A DNA stretch of 64,000 nucleotides from Zeimonas sp046347945 (GTDB lineage: Bacteria; Pseudomonadota; Gammaproteobacteria; Burkholderiales; Burkholderiaceae_E), in contig JAXMFB010000003.1 of NCBI GenBank assembly GCA_046347945.1, positions 352,895 to 416,894 of the forward strand. The letters run 5' to 3'. Made by a program: the position numbers and the translations under genes. Under the pieces are notes generated by a model, which had not been told where the DNA came from, did no database searches, and worked only from the letters and a program-made list of their open reading frames with translations. Shown piece after piece: positions 43,346 through 54,415 of this stretch (its first letter is position 1; each line of letters begins with the position of its first letter).

Positions 43346-44984
43346 AGTCCTTCAGCCGCAGCCCGAAGGCGCCGACGGGAAGGCCGCGCGCGATGCGTAC
43401 CGGTGCGCCCTGCCTTGGCTGGTCTGGGTTGCGCGGCGCGGCGCGGTCCGGCCCGCGCCGCAGCGGGCCCTTGTCGGCGCCGGTCATCACCACCAGCTTC
43501 GGCTGCAGCCGGCTGCCGGGTCGCCGGTCGACGACGGCCGCGATCTCGCCGGTCTGCAACTCGACCATCGTCCCGACCGGGAACGCGCCGTTGGCGAGGA
43601 TGAACTGCTCGACCAGGCTGCGGCAGAACAGCGACCCCGACCATTCGTGCAGCGCCGACAACGCCTCCTCGGCGGACAACGGGTTGGCGTAGGCTCGCGC
43701 GACGGTGAGCGCGCAGAAGGTGTCGACGATGCCGGCCATCCGGCCATAGAGTCCGATGGCGGTGCCGCGCGACCCGCCGGGGTAGCCGGACCCGTCGAGG
43801 CGTTCGTGATGCTCGGCGATGCCGCGGATCACCGCTTCGGGAATCGCGCCGGCGCGCGACAGGATGTCGAGGCCGATCGTCACGTGCTGCTTCATCAGTG
43901 CGTAGTCGCTCGGCTTGAGCACGCCGGGATGCTCGAGCACCTCGCGTGGCAGGAGCGCCTTGCCGACGTCGGCGAGCAGGCCGATCAGCGTGAGGTCGCG
44001 CAGCGCCGCACGCTCCATGCCCAGCGCGCGGCCGAAGTCGGCCAGGCGCGTGGCCACGCCGATCGCATGATTCGGCGCCGGCGCGTTCTCCGCGTAGACG
44101 GCGTCGAGCCAGCGCATCGCGTCCGGCGCGGTCGCGAGGCAGGCCGCGAAGGCGTCGGTGGCCTCGGCGAGCGGCTGGAACCCGAGCGTCGTACCCTGCC
44201 GCACCTGCCGGATCGCGGTGTCGGCGGCCGCGACCAGGCGCCCGTGGACGGGGCGCGCCAGCGAGATCGAATCGCGGATCCGCGCGCCTTCGCCGTAATC
44301 GCAGGCGCCGATGGCGTCGCCCCACTCGTCGCGCAACACCTGCAGCGCCTGCCGGTGTCGCAGGATCTCGGTGTCGGGCGAATCGTCCGAGCGGCCGCTG
44401 CGGCCCAGCCCGAACCAGCGGCGGACCTGCGACAGCGGACCCTTCGCCGGCGGTGCCGCCTGCTCGCCGTCACGCACGAGGCGGAGGATCTTCGCTCGCG
44501 TCGCCTCGCTCGGATGGACGTCGTCGCGCGGCTTCGGGGGGACCACGGCGGTGCCCCGCCTGGTCCGCATGGCCACACCGCGCGAGCCCTCGGCATTGCC
44601 GCCTTCGTGCGCCGTGCCGCTGTGCCGCGTCCAGTCTTCCTCGGTGCCCGGCATCCGGTCGGCGGACAGGACGGCGGCGGCGCGAATCGCCGCGACCAGC
44701 TCCCCCGCGGAGCGCGCCGCATCGACCATCACGAACTGGCAGTAGTGGCGGATCGCTTGCAGTTCCTCGTCGGACTCGATCAGCACGCCGTTGGGCGGCA
44801 GCGGCGTGTCGGACCACGGCCGGTCGAGTTCGGCGACGAACATACCCTTGAGCACGCGCCGCGTGTCCACCCGCTGCAGGCCGCCCGGTGCATCGTCGGG
44901 GACCGCGTAGACGAGTCCCTCGGCCTGCTCGACGCCCTCTGCTTCGACGGTGTGTTCGACGGTATGCTCGGCAATGTTGTGCAT
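43326..44984 (-). CDS. DUF3391/HD-GYP domain protein with degenerate HD dyad (2)
   Basis: 552-residue paralogue of the protein at 38165-39760, with the same order: DUF3391 (VLKGMFVAELDRPWSDTPL), a variable linker of about 200 residues, and HD-GYP. The GYP part is intact (HHERLDGSGYPGGSRGTAI) and MKQHVTIG keeps a histidine, but the HD dyad reads LLADVGK, with alanine for histidine as in its paralogue. ATG 44984 has AAGGA eight bases upstream. The near-identical C-terminal blocks (LVVMTGADKGP against VMVLTGADKSP; ARGLPVGAFGLR against VRGLADGAYGLR) show common descent. Likely a c-di-GMP-related signalling or binding protein. Divergent from pdxH. Confidence 0.86.
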   Translation of the reverse strand: MHNIAEHTVEHTVEAEGVEQAEGLVYAVPDDAPGGLQRVDTRRVLKGMFVAELDRPWSDTPLPPNGVLIESDEELQAIRHYCQFVMVDAARSAGELVAAIRAAAVLSADRMPGTEEDWTRHSGTAHEGGNAEGSRGVAMRTRRGTAVVPPKPRDDVHPSEATRAKILRLVRDGEQAAPPAKGPLSQVRRWFGLGRSGRSDDSPDTEILRHRQALQVLRDEWGDAIGACDYGEGARIRDSISLARPVHGRLVAAADTAIRQVRQGTTLGFQPLAEATDAFAACLATAPDAMRWLDAVYAENAPAPNHAIGVATRLADFGRALGMERAALRDLTLIGLLADVGKALLPREVLEHPGVLKPSDYALMKQHVTIGLDILSRAGAIPEAVIRGIAEHHERLDGSGYPGGSRGTAIGLYGRMAGIVDTFCALTVARAYANPLSAEEALSALHEWSGSLFCRSLVEQFILANGAFPVGTMVELQTGEIAAVVDRRPGSRLQPKLVVMTGADKGPLRRGPDRAAPRNPDQPRQGAPVRIARGLPVGAFGLRLKDYYSMPT

Positions 44985-45162
44985 GCGGAAAATCCTTGCG
45001 GTGACCCGGCAAGCGGGCCCGTTGCCGCCAGCGTAATCGCCGCGGAATGCGGCAACCAAGCCCTGGTGGCCGCGGTTGTGGCCGGCGATCCCACAGATCC
45101 CGACGGATGGTCGCCGGCGTGGCGCCAGCGGCGCGTGCCCGCCGACGCGCTAAACTCGTCGC

Positions 45163-45801
45163 ATGTCCAGGATCGCGGATCTTCGCAAGAGCTACGAGCG
45201 CGGCGAGCTCGACGAGAGCCACACGCACGCCGACCCCATCGAGCAATTCCGCGCCTGGTTCGACCAGGCGCTGCACGCCGAATTGCCCGAGCCCAATGCG
45301 ATGACGGTAGCGACCGTGGGCGAGACGGGACGGCCCTCGACGCGTGTCGTGCTGATCAAGGAGTTCGACCAGCGCGGGATCGTCTGGTACACGAACTACG
45401 AGAGTCGCAAGGGGCGCGAGTTGGCCGCGCATCCGTTCGCCGCGCTGCAGTTCCACTGGGTCGAACTCGAGCGCGTGGTCCGCATCGAGGGGTCCGTCGA
45501 GCGGGTCGACCCCGCCGAGTCGGACGCCTACTACGCATCCCGGCCGCTCGCGTCGCGGATCGGCGCCTGGGCGTCGGACCAGAGCCGCCCGCTGTCGTCA
45601 CGGGCAGCGCTGGTTGCGCGCGCGGCCGAGTTCGGATTGAAGTTCGGCCTGCATCCGCCCCGGCCGCCGCACTGGGGCGGCTATCGGCTCGCGCCGGACT
45701 ATTGGGAGTTCTGGCAGGGAAGGCCGTCCCGGCTGCACGACCGGATCGCGTATCGGCGCGAATCGGACGGCGGCTGGTCGCGGCAACGGTTGTCGCCCTG
45801 A
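45163..45801 (+). CDS. pdxH: pyridoxamine 5'-phosphate oxidase
   Basis: 212-residue FMN-dependent enzyme making pyridoxal 5'-phosphate. Typical segments are MTVATVGETGRPSTRVVLIKEF (split by the FMN-binding RVVLIKEFD), YTNYESRKGREL, VRIEGSVERV, SDQSRPLSSR, PHWGGYRLAPDYWEFWQG and the C-terminal LHDRIAYRR with the PLP-contacting arginines. Length and order are normal for the bacterial enzyme. It is the first gene right of the HD-GYP pair, divergent from it across 178 bases. Confidence 0.95.
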   Translation: MSRIADLRKSYERGELDESHTHADPIEQFRAWFDQALHAELPEPNAMTVATVGETGRPSTRVVLIKEFDQRGIVWYTNYESRKGRELAAHPFAALQFHWVELERVVRIEGSVERVDPAESDAYYASRPLASRIGAWASDQSRPLSSRAALVARAAEFGLKFGLHPPRPPHWGGYRLAPDYWEFWQGRPSRLHDRIAYRRESDGGWSRQRLSP

Positions 45802-45841
45802 GGAAACGGCGGCGCCGGGCAGGCGCGGCCGGCAGCCGTCT

Positions 45842-46270
45842 TCAGTGCAGCCGCGAGGCGAGCAACTCGAGCAGCGCCACCGGCAGCAGTGCGTAGGGGT
45901 CGCGCTCGCGCGCCAGTGCCTGCGCCATGTCGCGCAGGGCTGGCGCGCAGGCGACCAGCGCCACGATGGCCTGCGACTCGTCGTCGCGGGACAGTGCCTC
46001 GAGCAGCGCGGGCAGGTAGCTGTGCGGCAGCGCAGCGTGCACGGCGCCGGCGGGACTGCGTCGGACGGGGTCGGTCGTGCAGCGCGCCGCCAGGTCGACG
46101 AGCGCCAGGCGCGTGGCCATGCGCAGTCGAGTCTCGCGCGAGAGCGAGTCGGTGAGTGGCCGCCGACAGCGCGCCCGCGGGCCGGGCGCGCTGTCGAGCA
46201 GGCGGGACACAGCGTGGAGGACCGGATTCATCGGCGCACAGCGCGCCGCGCACCGCGGTTTGATCGCCAT
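45842..46270 (-). CDS. hypothetical protein, uncertain
   Basis: 142-codon open frame (alternative start at 46231, residue 14) with no recognised domain. The product is leucine/alanine/arginine-rich and mostly helical, with a pattern such as LSRETRLRMATRLALVDLAARC. A long frame also exists on the opposite strand over the same stretch, so coding is not certain. It has no convincing ribosome binding site. Convergent with pdxH and divergent from the damaged efflux operon; a regulator for that operon would fit the position, but nothing in the sequence supports DNA binding. Confidence 0.35.
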   Translation of the reverse strand: MAIKPRCAARCAPMNPVLHAVSRLLDSAPGPRARCRRPLTDSLSRETRLRMATRLALVDLAARCTTDPVRRSPAGAVHAALPHSYLPALLEALSRDDESQAIVALVACAPALRDMAQALARERDPYALLPVALLELLASRLH

Positions 46271-46565
46271 CCTCGCGCCGTCAAATGCCCAAATGCTTTG
46301 GGGAAATCATTGATCGGCGGCAGGCTCGCGGAGATCATCCGCGCTTCCTCAGGGGAGTAGCCGCGGACCGGTAGCGCCGGCTCGCGGCGATCTGGTCAAG
46401 CCGGGCGGAACCACCGCCCCCGGGTCGCACGTGGTGAAGCGCCCGTCCGCCCGGGACGGCTCGCCGCTGGCAAGACCTTGAAGACGTCGGCCGATCCTCG
46501 TCGGCCGCGGGCCAAGCGCAGGGCCCGGCGTCTCCATGGGCAATGCCTGCGCCAGATTGCTTCCG
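46271..46565. other. 295-base region before the efflux operon, no gene seen
   Basis: No convincing protein or RNA gene. An AT-richer patch near 46283-46315 (CAAATGCCCAAATGCTTTGGGG) could carry promoter elements. The remainder is GC-rich, and indel damage may already start here, so any leader peptide or operator would be unreliable. Confidence 0.3.
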
Positions 46566-47906
46566 ATGCGACTCCCCTCCGATTTCCGTTCGGAGCGCCG
46601 ACGCGTGCGTCTCGGGTTCCGCTCCTGCCGATTGCGGTGGCCGTCGCGGTCGCCGTGGCCGGCCGCACACGCAGCCGACGGGCCGATGCGCCCAACCGGA
46701 TGGCCGCGCCCAACCCGATCGATGCGATCGCGGCGCACGGCGGCCTTGGCCTTGCCGCAACCGGCGCCGCGTCGGCGCTGCCGAGCTTCACGCTGACCCG
46801 GTTGCTGAGCCGCGCGCGGGAACTGGGCCTCGCGGCTGCGTGCCGAGGCCCTGCGGCAAGGGCCGGAATCGCCAGCGCGCGCGCTTATCGAATCGGGCTG
46901 CAGGTCGTGCGAGCAGCTCGGGCGCGCGACTGGCCGGCGCGCCGGCCGGCACGGGCGGCTCGGTCGGCTTGTCCCAGCGGATCGAGTCGCCGGGCTTGCG
47001 CGAGGCGCGCGCAGCGGCGCGGCCGCCTCGGCCGAAGGAGCACGGTTCGCGCTCAGTCGGCCGAACAGTCGCTCGTCGCGGCGATCAAGACGCGCCGACG
47101 CTGCGGGTGCAGGAACTGGTGCTCGCGGCGCGCAGGACGTGGCACTGACCGAGCAGATCCAGGCCCGGATCGCAGTCCGCGTGTCGGCCGGCGAAGCGCC
47201 GCGCTTCGATCTGATCCGCGCCGAGACCGAGGCGGCGCTGGCGCGCACGGCGTTGGCGCAGCGCGAAGCCGAGCTGTCGGCCGTGCGCGCGCAGTTGCGC
47301 GAGCTGGTCGCGCCCTCGATGCCCGAGGCCTTCGCGGTCGACGGCGACTTCCACGGCAGCCTGAGCCGGCCGCGCGTCGACTGGTCGGCGCCGAGTCGGT
47401 CGCGGCGCATCCCGAGATCCGGCTGGCCCAGGCCGAGCGCGAGCGCCTCGCTGGCAGCTGCAGTTCAACGCGCCTCGCTGATGCTCGGCGTCGACCTGTT
47501 CGTCGCGCGCGAGAAACGCTCGATCTGGACACGACGCGGGCCGGCATCGGCGAGGATTCCGCTGCTGGACCGGCGCGCCGGCCCCATCGAAGAGGCGCAG
47601 CAGCGACTGCGCGCCGATGCCGTGGCCGAGCAGCGCGGCTTCGAATTGAGCCAGCGGCTCGAGGCCTGGCACCGCTACGAGTCGGCCCGCGCGACCGTCG
47701 CCACCCTCGAGAACGGCGTGCTCAAGCAGGCGCAGGTGGTCGGCGTCGCCGAGGCCGCCTACCGGTTCGGCGAGCGCGGAATCCTCGAGTATCTCGATGC
47801 GCAGCGCCAGTACCGGCAGCTGCGCAACCAGCTGATCGGCGTCGCGAGGCCTTCGCTGGGCAGGCGAGCTCGGCGCCTCCTCGACCATCCCGACGAGTCG
47901 AATTGA
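46566..47906 (+). pseudogene. TolC/CzcC-like outer-membrane efflux protein, multiply frameshifted as sequenced
   Basis: Pieces in all three frames add up to an outer-membrane factor: SFTLTRLLSRARELGLAA (about 46785-46840), GLSQRIESPGLREAR (about 46970-47015), SAEQSLVAAIK, then a long intact stretch from 47139 (LTEQIQARIAVRVSAGEAP, FDLIRAETEAALARTALAQRE), AAHPEIRLAQAERERLAG, VRIPLLDRR-like RIPLLDRRAGPIEEAQQRL and GVAEAAYRFGERGILEYLDA. This pattern matches the CzcC/CusC class. At least seven frame changes occur in 1.3 kb, and boundaries are approximate. Whether it is a true pseudogene or bad sequence is discussed with metK. Confidence 0.72.
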
Positions 47907-47919
47907 GAACTGACGCCCT

Positions 47920-49068
47920 CGTCCGCGCGAACGTGGCCTCCTGATCGCGGCGGCGCTCGCCGGCTGCAGCGGGCAGCGAGCCGGCGCCGTCGGCCGCGCC
48001 GGCCCCGGCGAACGCCCCGACCGCAAGGAACGTGGCGCCGCCTGCCCGGCGGCCGCCGATCCCGACCTCGTCGAGGCTTCCGAAGGCGCTGCGCGCTACC
48101 TCGAGCTCGGCCGTCCCGACCAGCGGGTCTCCGCGACACCTTGCGGATCCCCGGGCGCATCGAGACGAACGAGAACCGCACCGCCCGCGTCGGCGCGCCG
48201 ATCACCGGTCGCGTCACCGCGATCCACGCGGTCGTCGGGCAGCGGTCAGGATGGGCGACCGGCTCGCCGAGATCAGCAGCCCGGAGCTGTCGGCGGCCCA
48301 GCTCTTCCTGAAGGCGCACCGGCCGAGCAGCTCGCCCAGCGTCGCCGAGCGCGCCCGCCTGCTGCTCGACGCCGACGTCATCGGCTCGGCCGAGTTGCAG
48401 CGGCGCGAGCGAGCTGTCGATCGCGCGCGCCGAGACGCGCGCGCGCGCGACCAGCTCCGCACGCCGGGCTGTCGGCGCTGCCATCGACCGGCTGGATGGC
48501 CCGGCCAGATCTCGCGGCGGCGCTGTCGCCGCGACCAAGAGCGGCACCGTCATCGCCCGTCACGCGGCACTCGGCCAGGTGGCGCGCCCGACCACCTGTT
48601 CGATCCCGACCTGCGCCCGTGGGCGGTCGCGGACGTGCCCGAGCGGAGGCCGGACATCGGCGTCGGCCAGCGGGTCGTGCTCGAGGTGTCGGCGCTCGGT
48701 GACCGCGCATTCGAGGGGACGAGCAGGTTCCGACCTGGTCGACCCGAGACGCGGACCGTCGCGTGCGGATGGACCTGCCGAACCGGACGGCGAGTTCAAG
48801 CCGGCGATGCTGGCCATGATGCGTGGCCGGCGAGGCGCGCCGGCAGGTCGTCGTGCCGAAGGCGGCGCTGGTGCGCGACGGCAACCGCGATCGCGTCTTC
48901 GTCGCCGAGGGCCGAACTGCTTCCGGCTGACGCCGGTGACACCCGGTGCGGAGGACGGCGAGCACCGGGTGATCTCGAAGGGCTGCGTGGCGACGAGACG
49001 ATCGTGGTCGCCGGCGCCTTCCACCTGAACAACGAGCGCCGCCAGCTCGCTACCGGGGGCGCCGACCG
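47920..49068 (+). pseudogene. CzcB-like RND periplasmic adaptor lipoprotein, multiply frameshifted as sequenced
   Basis: Fragments in three frames encode a membrane-fusion protein: a lipobox-like LIAAALAGCSG near 47945-47975, RIPGRIETNENRTARVGAPI (about 48142-48200), MGDRLAEISSPELSAAQLFLK (about 48251-48315), a helical hairpin with DADVIGSAELQRRE, VGQRVVLEVSALGDRAFEGT (about 48664-48720), ETRTVAVRMDLPN and VVVPKAALVRDGNRDRVFVAEG. The order and length fit CzcB/CusB adaptors. Start and stop cannot be fixed because of indels roughly every 50-150 bases. It lies between the outer-membrane factor and the inner-membrane pump, as in czcCBA operons. Confidence 0.72.
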
Positions 49069-52000
49069 ATGCTCGCTTCGCTGGTGCGCGCTGCGATCCG
49101 GCAGCGCATGATCGTTGCCGTCGTGGCGCTGGTGCTGCTCGCGTTCGGCGTCGACGCGGCAGGAGGCTGTCGGCCGACGCCTTCCCCGACGTCACCAACG
49201 TCCAGGTCCAGATCGCGACGAGGCGCATGGCCGCTCGCCCGAGGAGGTCGAGCGCCGGTCACCGTGCCGCTCGAATTGCGATGACCGGGCCTGCCCGGCC
49301 TGGTCGAGATGGCTCGCTGAACAAGCCCGGCCTGTCGCTGATCACGCTGGTCTTCACCGACGACACCGACGTCTACTTCGCCCGCCAGCTCGTGATGGAG
49401 CTGCTGATGGAGGTCGGTGCCTGCCGCCGCACGGCGTGACGCCGGTGCTGGGCCCGGTGTCGACCGCGCTCGGCGAGGTCTACCGCGCTCGAGCGCCCCG
49501 ACGACGGGCAGGCGCGCTGACGCAGGCGGAACTGACCGAGCGCTGACCGTGCAGGACTGGTCGTGCGGCCGCTGCTTCGCTCGATCGCGGGCGTGGCCGA
49601 GATCAACTGACCGGCGGCTTCGTGCGGCAGTACTATGCGCTGGCCGACCCGACCGCCTGCGCTACCCGGACTTCGCTGGCCGACGTCCACAAGGCGCTGG
49701 CCAGCAACAACGCGAACTCCGGCGGCGGGATCCTGCCGCAGGGGCCGACCAGTTCCTCGTGCGCGGCGTCGGCCTGATCGGCGGGCTGTCCGACATCGAG
49801 TCGATCGTCATCAAGGAGGCGGCGGCACCCCTGTCTACCTGCGCGACGTCGCGCGGCGCGGCTCGGCGAGGAGGTTCGCCACGGCGCGATGGTCAAGGAC
49901 GGCTACACCGGGCGGTCGGCGGCATCGAGATGATCCGCGGCGGCAACGCGAAGGAGGTCGTCGAGCGGGTCAAGAAGCGGGTCGACGAGATCAACGCCCG
50001 CGGGATGCCGCCCGGCGGGCTGAAGATCGTTCCGTACTACGACAGGTCCGAGTTCGTCGACGCGGCGCTGTGGACGGTGACGAAGGTGCTGCTCGAGGGC
50101 GTCGTCTTCGTCACCATCGTGCTGTTCCTGTTCCTCGGCGACCTGCGCTCAGCCTGATCGTCGTGCGACGCTCACCCGGTGCCGCTGGCGACCTTCATCG
50201 TGATGAACAGGTGGGATTGTCGGCCAACCTGATGTCGCTCGGCGGGCGATCGCGATCGGGCTGATGATCGACGGGTCGGTCGTCGTCGTCGAGAACGCGC
50301 ACGCGCGGCTCGCCGGGCGCGGCGGAGAGAACCGCGCCCGCGTCGTCCCCGACGCGGTACGCGAGGTCGCGACGCCGGTGGTCTTCGGCATCGGCATCAT
50401 CATCCTCGTCTCCTGCCGCTGATGACGCTGGAGGATGGAGGGCAAGATGTTCGCGCCGCTCGCGTACACGATCGCGATCGCGCTCGGCTCGCTGCTGGTG
50501 TCGCTGACGCTGACGCCGGCCCTGTCGTCGTACCTGCTGCGGGCGCCGGCCGGGTCGGCGAGCACGACACCCGGTTGGTCGCCTTCCGGAAGCGCGGTTA
50601 CCTGCGGCTGTTGGCCTGGCGCTCGCGCGCGAGCGCACGACGCTGGCGATCGCCGGCGCGGCCTTCGCCGGCGCGCTGGCGCTGCTGCCGTTGCTCGGCA
50701 CCTCGTTCATCCCCGAGATGAAGGAGGGCGCGGTCTCGCCGAACATGGACCGCGTGCCGAACATCTCGCTGAACGAGTCGCTCGCGATGGAGATGGAGGC
50801 GGTGCGCCTGGTCAAGCAGGTGCCCGGCGTGAAACGGTCGTCTGCGGCTGGGGCGCGGCGGACAGTCCGGCCGATCCGGCCGGCCCCAACGAGGCCGACG
50901 TGACGCCACGCTGCTGCCGCGCGAACAGTGGCCCGAGGGCTGGACCCAGGACGACATCGCGCGGGAGGTGCGCGAGCGCCTGGTCGCCTTCCCGGCGTGC
51001 AGGTCGCGATGGCGCAGCCGATCTCGGACCGCGTCGACGAGATGGTGACCGGCGTGCGTTCGACGTCGCGGTCAAGATCTTCGGCGACGACATCGAGCGC
51101 CGCGCGCGAAGGCCAGAGATCGCGCGGATCGCCCGCGCCGTGCCGGAATGCGCGACCAGCGCGTCGAGCGGGTCGGCGGCCAGCAGCCGACGCTGTCGAT
51201 CGACCGCCAGGCGATCGCGCGGGCCGGACTGAACGCGTCCGACGTGCACGACGTCATCGAGATGGCGATCGGCGGCAAGGTGGCCACCGAGATCTACGAG
51301 GGCGAGCGTCGCTTCCAGGCGATCGTGTGCCTTCCCGAGTCGGTGCGCGATTCGGTCGACGACATCCGCCGATCACGCTGACCGCGCCGAACGGCGCGCT
51401 GGTCAGGCTGGACAGCTCGCCCGGATCGAGGTGGTCGACGGCCCCGCGCAGATCAGCCGCGAAGGCGCCGGCGGATCGTCGTCGGCATCAACGCAGGACG
51501 CGACCTCGGCGGCTTCGTCGCCGACCTGCGCGAGCGCGTCGATCGCGAGGTCGAGCTGCCCGAGGGCTACTACTTCGGGGGGCGGCATTCCAGAACAGAG
51601 CGCGCTGGGCCACCTGACGGTCATCGAGCCGGTCACGATCGCCGCGATCTTCCCGCTGTTCGTGCCGTTCGATTCGGTGCGCTTCGCGGCGCTGATCATC
51701 ACCGTGCTGCCCTTCGCCTCGATCGGCGGCGTCGTCGGCCTGTACCTGTCGGGCGAGTACCTGTCGGTGCCGGCCTCGGTCGGCTTCATCGCGCTGTGGG
51801 GCATCGCGGTGCTCAACGGCGTCGTGCTGGTCAGCTTCATCCGCAAGCTGCGCGCCGACGGGCGCGACGTCGCGCAGGCGGTGGCCGAGGGTGCGGCCTC
51901 GCGCTGGCCAGTGCTGATGACGGCGATCGTCGCGATGCTGGGTGGTGCCCTTCCTGTTCGCGACGGGGCCTGGTTCCGAAGTCCAGCGGCCGCTGGCGAT

Positions 52001-52100
52001 CGTCGTGATCGGCGGGTTGATCAGCTCGACGTTGCTGACGCTGGTGATGTTGCCCGTGCTGTATCGCCGGGTCGACCGCGATCGCAGGCCGGTGGTCTGA
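49069..52100 (+). pseudogene. CzcA/CusA-like heavy-metal RND efflux pump, multiply frameshifted as sequenced
   Basis: The first codons (MLASLVRAAIRQRMIVAVV) and last residues (VLYRRVDRDRRPVV) are those of a full-length HME-RND pump of about 1,010-1,040 residues, and the order of family blocks between them is complete: SADAFPDVTNVQVQI, NKPGLSLITLVFTDDTDVYF, RGGNAKEVVERVKKRV, GLMIDGSVVVVENAHARL, SFIPEMKEGAVSPNMDRVP, QPTLSIDRQAIARAGL, VPASVGFIALWGIAVLNGV. They are scattered over three frames. Early damage can be placed at about 49161, 49220, 49256, 49276, 49288 and 49311, mostly one-base losses. Export of a divalent or monovalent metal cation is the family role; the metal is not deducible. Confidence 0.8.
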
Positions 52101-52175
52101 CCAGGGGTCGACAGGGCGCCGCATGAGCGGGCGCCGTCGGCGCTGTTCGGGCACGGCGCGGGATCGCCCCGCCGC

Positions 52176-53335
<1,160 letters not shown>

Positions 53336-53339
53336 CGCT

Positions 53340-53413
53340 TCTCTCCTGTCAGGGCGGCCCGGGGTCGCCGGCGAGCCCGACCGCTTCGCCGGGAAGGGGG
53401 CGACCGGATTATA
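53340..53413 (-). promoter_or_regulatory. metK promoter and short leader
   Basis: A TATAAT is present at 53413-53408 on the minus strand, about 75 bases before the metK start. No consensus -35 is obvious. The leader contains an inverted repeat, CCGGCGA (near 53390) against TCGCCGG (near 53370), forming a hairpin. It does not match any SAM riboswitch class that I can recognise, so its role is open. Confidence 0.5.
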
Positions 53414-53535
53414 TGTCGGCGACGTCGCGCGAGGCTGGCCCGCGACACGAACCGCCCCGGATCGCATAGACTCGCGCCGCGCCCCATGCTTCCGGACCGG
53501 GTCGTCCGGTGCCGGCCGGCGCGTGGTGCAGGCCG

Positions 53536-54408
53536 ATGTCCTTCGAAACCGAACGTCCCGATCCCGTCGTCGAGCAGCGCGGCAGCGCGCTGGTGGCGGC
53601 CATGCAGCTGCTCGGCGTCCTGCCACTGGGCGTGCTGCGCGCGGCCGGCGCCGCGCTCGGCATCGCGGTGTGCCTTCTGTCGAGCGGGTATCGACGCAAG
53701 TTGCGCGACAACCTGCGCACCGCCGGCTACGCCTCGATGGCGCAGGCCTGGCGCGCGGCGGCCGAAGCCGGCCGAATGGTCGGGGAGTTGCCCTTCGTCT
53801 GGCGCCGCGAGCCGGCCGAACTCGCCCGGCACGTGGTCTGCGACGACTTGCCCGTGCTCGAGGCGGCCGAGACGGGCGGCGGGATCGTGTTCCTGACGCC
53901 CCACCTGGGTGCCTTCGAGGTCACTGCGCGGTTCTACGCGAGCCGCGCGCCGATCACCGTGCTCTACAGGCCGCCGAGGAAGGCCTGGCTGCGTCCGCTG
54001 GTCGAGTTCTCTCGCAGTACCGGCTCGATGCGCGCGGTACCGGCGACGCTCGCAGGCGTGCGCGCGATGCTGCGCGCGCTGCGCGCCGGCGAGGCGGTCG
54101 GGTTGCTGCCCGACCAGGTGCCGGGTGCCGGCGAGGGCCGGTGGGCCCCGTTCTTCGGCCGGCCGGCGTGGACGATGACCTTGCCGCAGCGCCTGGCCGA
54201 ACAGCCCGGCGCGCGGGTCGTGCTGGCCGTCGGCGAGCGGCTGCCCGGTGCCCGCGGATGGCGCCTGCACCTGGAGCGCATGGACGAGACGCCGACCCCC
54301 GAGGCGCTCAATGCCCGCATGGAGGCCCTGATCCGGCGATTCCCGGCCCAGTACCTGTGGGGCTACAACCGCTACAAGCGACCCGCCGCCGCGGGCGCGC
54401 CCGACTGA
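53536..54408 (+). CDS. lysophospholipid/lipid A acyltransferase (LpxL/HtrB family) 1
   Basis: 290-residue LpxL/M-type acyltransferase. The HX4E/D catalytic motif is in TPHLGAFEV (about residues 119-127), and LLPDQVPG (about residues 195-202) corresponds to the family's second block; PAQYLWGYNRYKRP is the characteristic C-terminus. ATG 53536 lies within a longer open frame; the nearest upstream alternative start is GTG 53509. Divergent from metK and eight bases before a second homologue. The pair probably adds secondary acyl chains to lipid A or acts on other lipids; which one does which cannot be told. Confidence 0.88.
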   Translation: MSFETERPDPVVEQRGSALVAAMQLLGVLPLGVLRAAGAALGIAVCLLSSGYRRKLRDNLRTAGYASMAQAWRAAAEAGRMVGELPFVWRREPAELARHVVCDDLPVLEAAETGGGIVFLTPHLGAFEVTARFYASRAPITVLYRPPRKAWLRPLVEFSRSTGSMRAVPATLAGVRAMLRALRAGEAVGLLPDQVPGAGEGRWAPFFGRPAWTMTLPQRLAEQPGARVVLAVGERLPGARGWRLHLERMDETPTPEALNARMEALIRRFPAQYLWGYNRYKRPAAAGAPD

Positions 54409-54415
54409 GGGGCCG

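Noticed and set aside
45845..46360. 171-codon plus-strand frame over the uncertain hypothetical gene
   Set aside because: Glutamine/arginine/histidine-rich composition typical of shadow frames; the minus-strand reading looks slightly more protein-like.
46271..46540. Cobalamin or metal riboswitch before the efflux genes
   Set aside because: GC-rich stems can be drawn, but no conserved box is present and the sequence here may contain errors.
53340..53413. SAM riboswitch in the metK leader
   Set aside because: Only one GC-rich hairpin is visible and none of the conserved cores of the known SAM riboswitch classes can be recognised.
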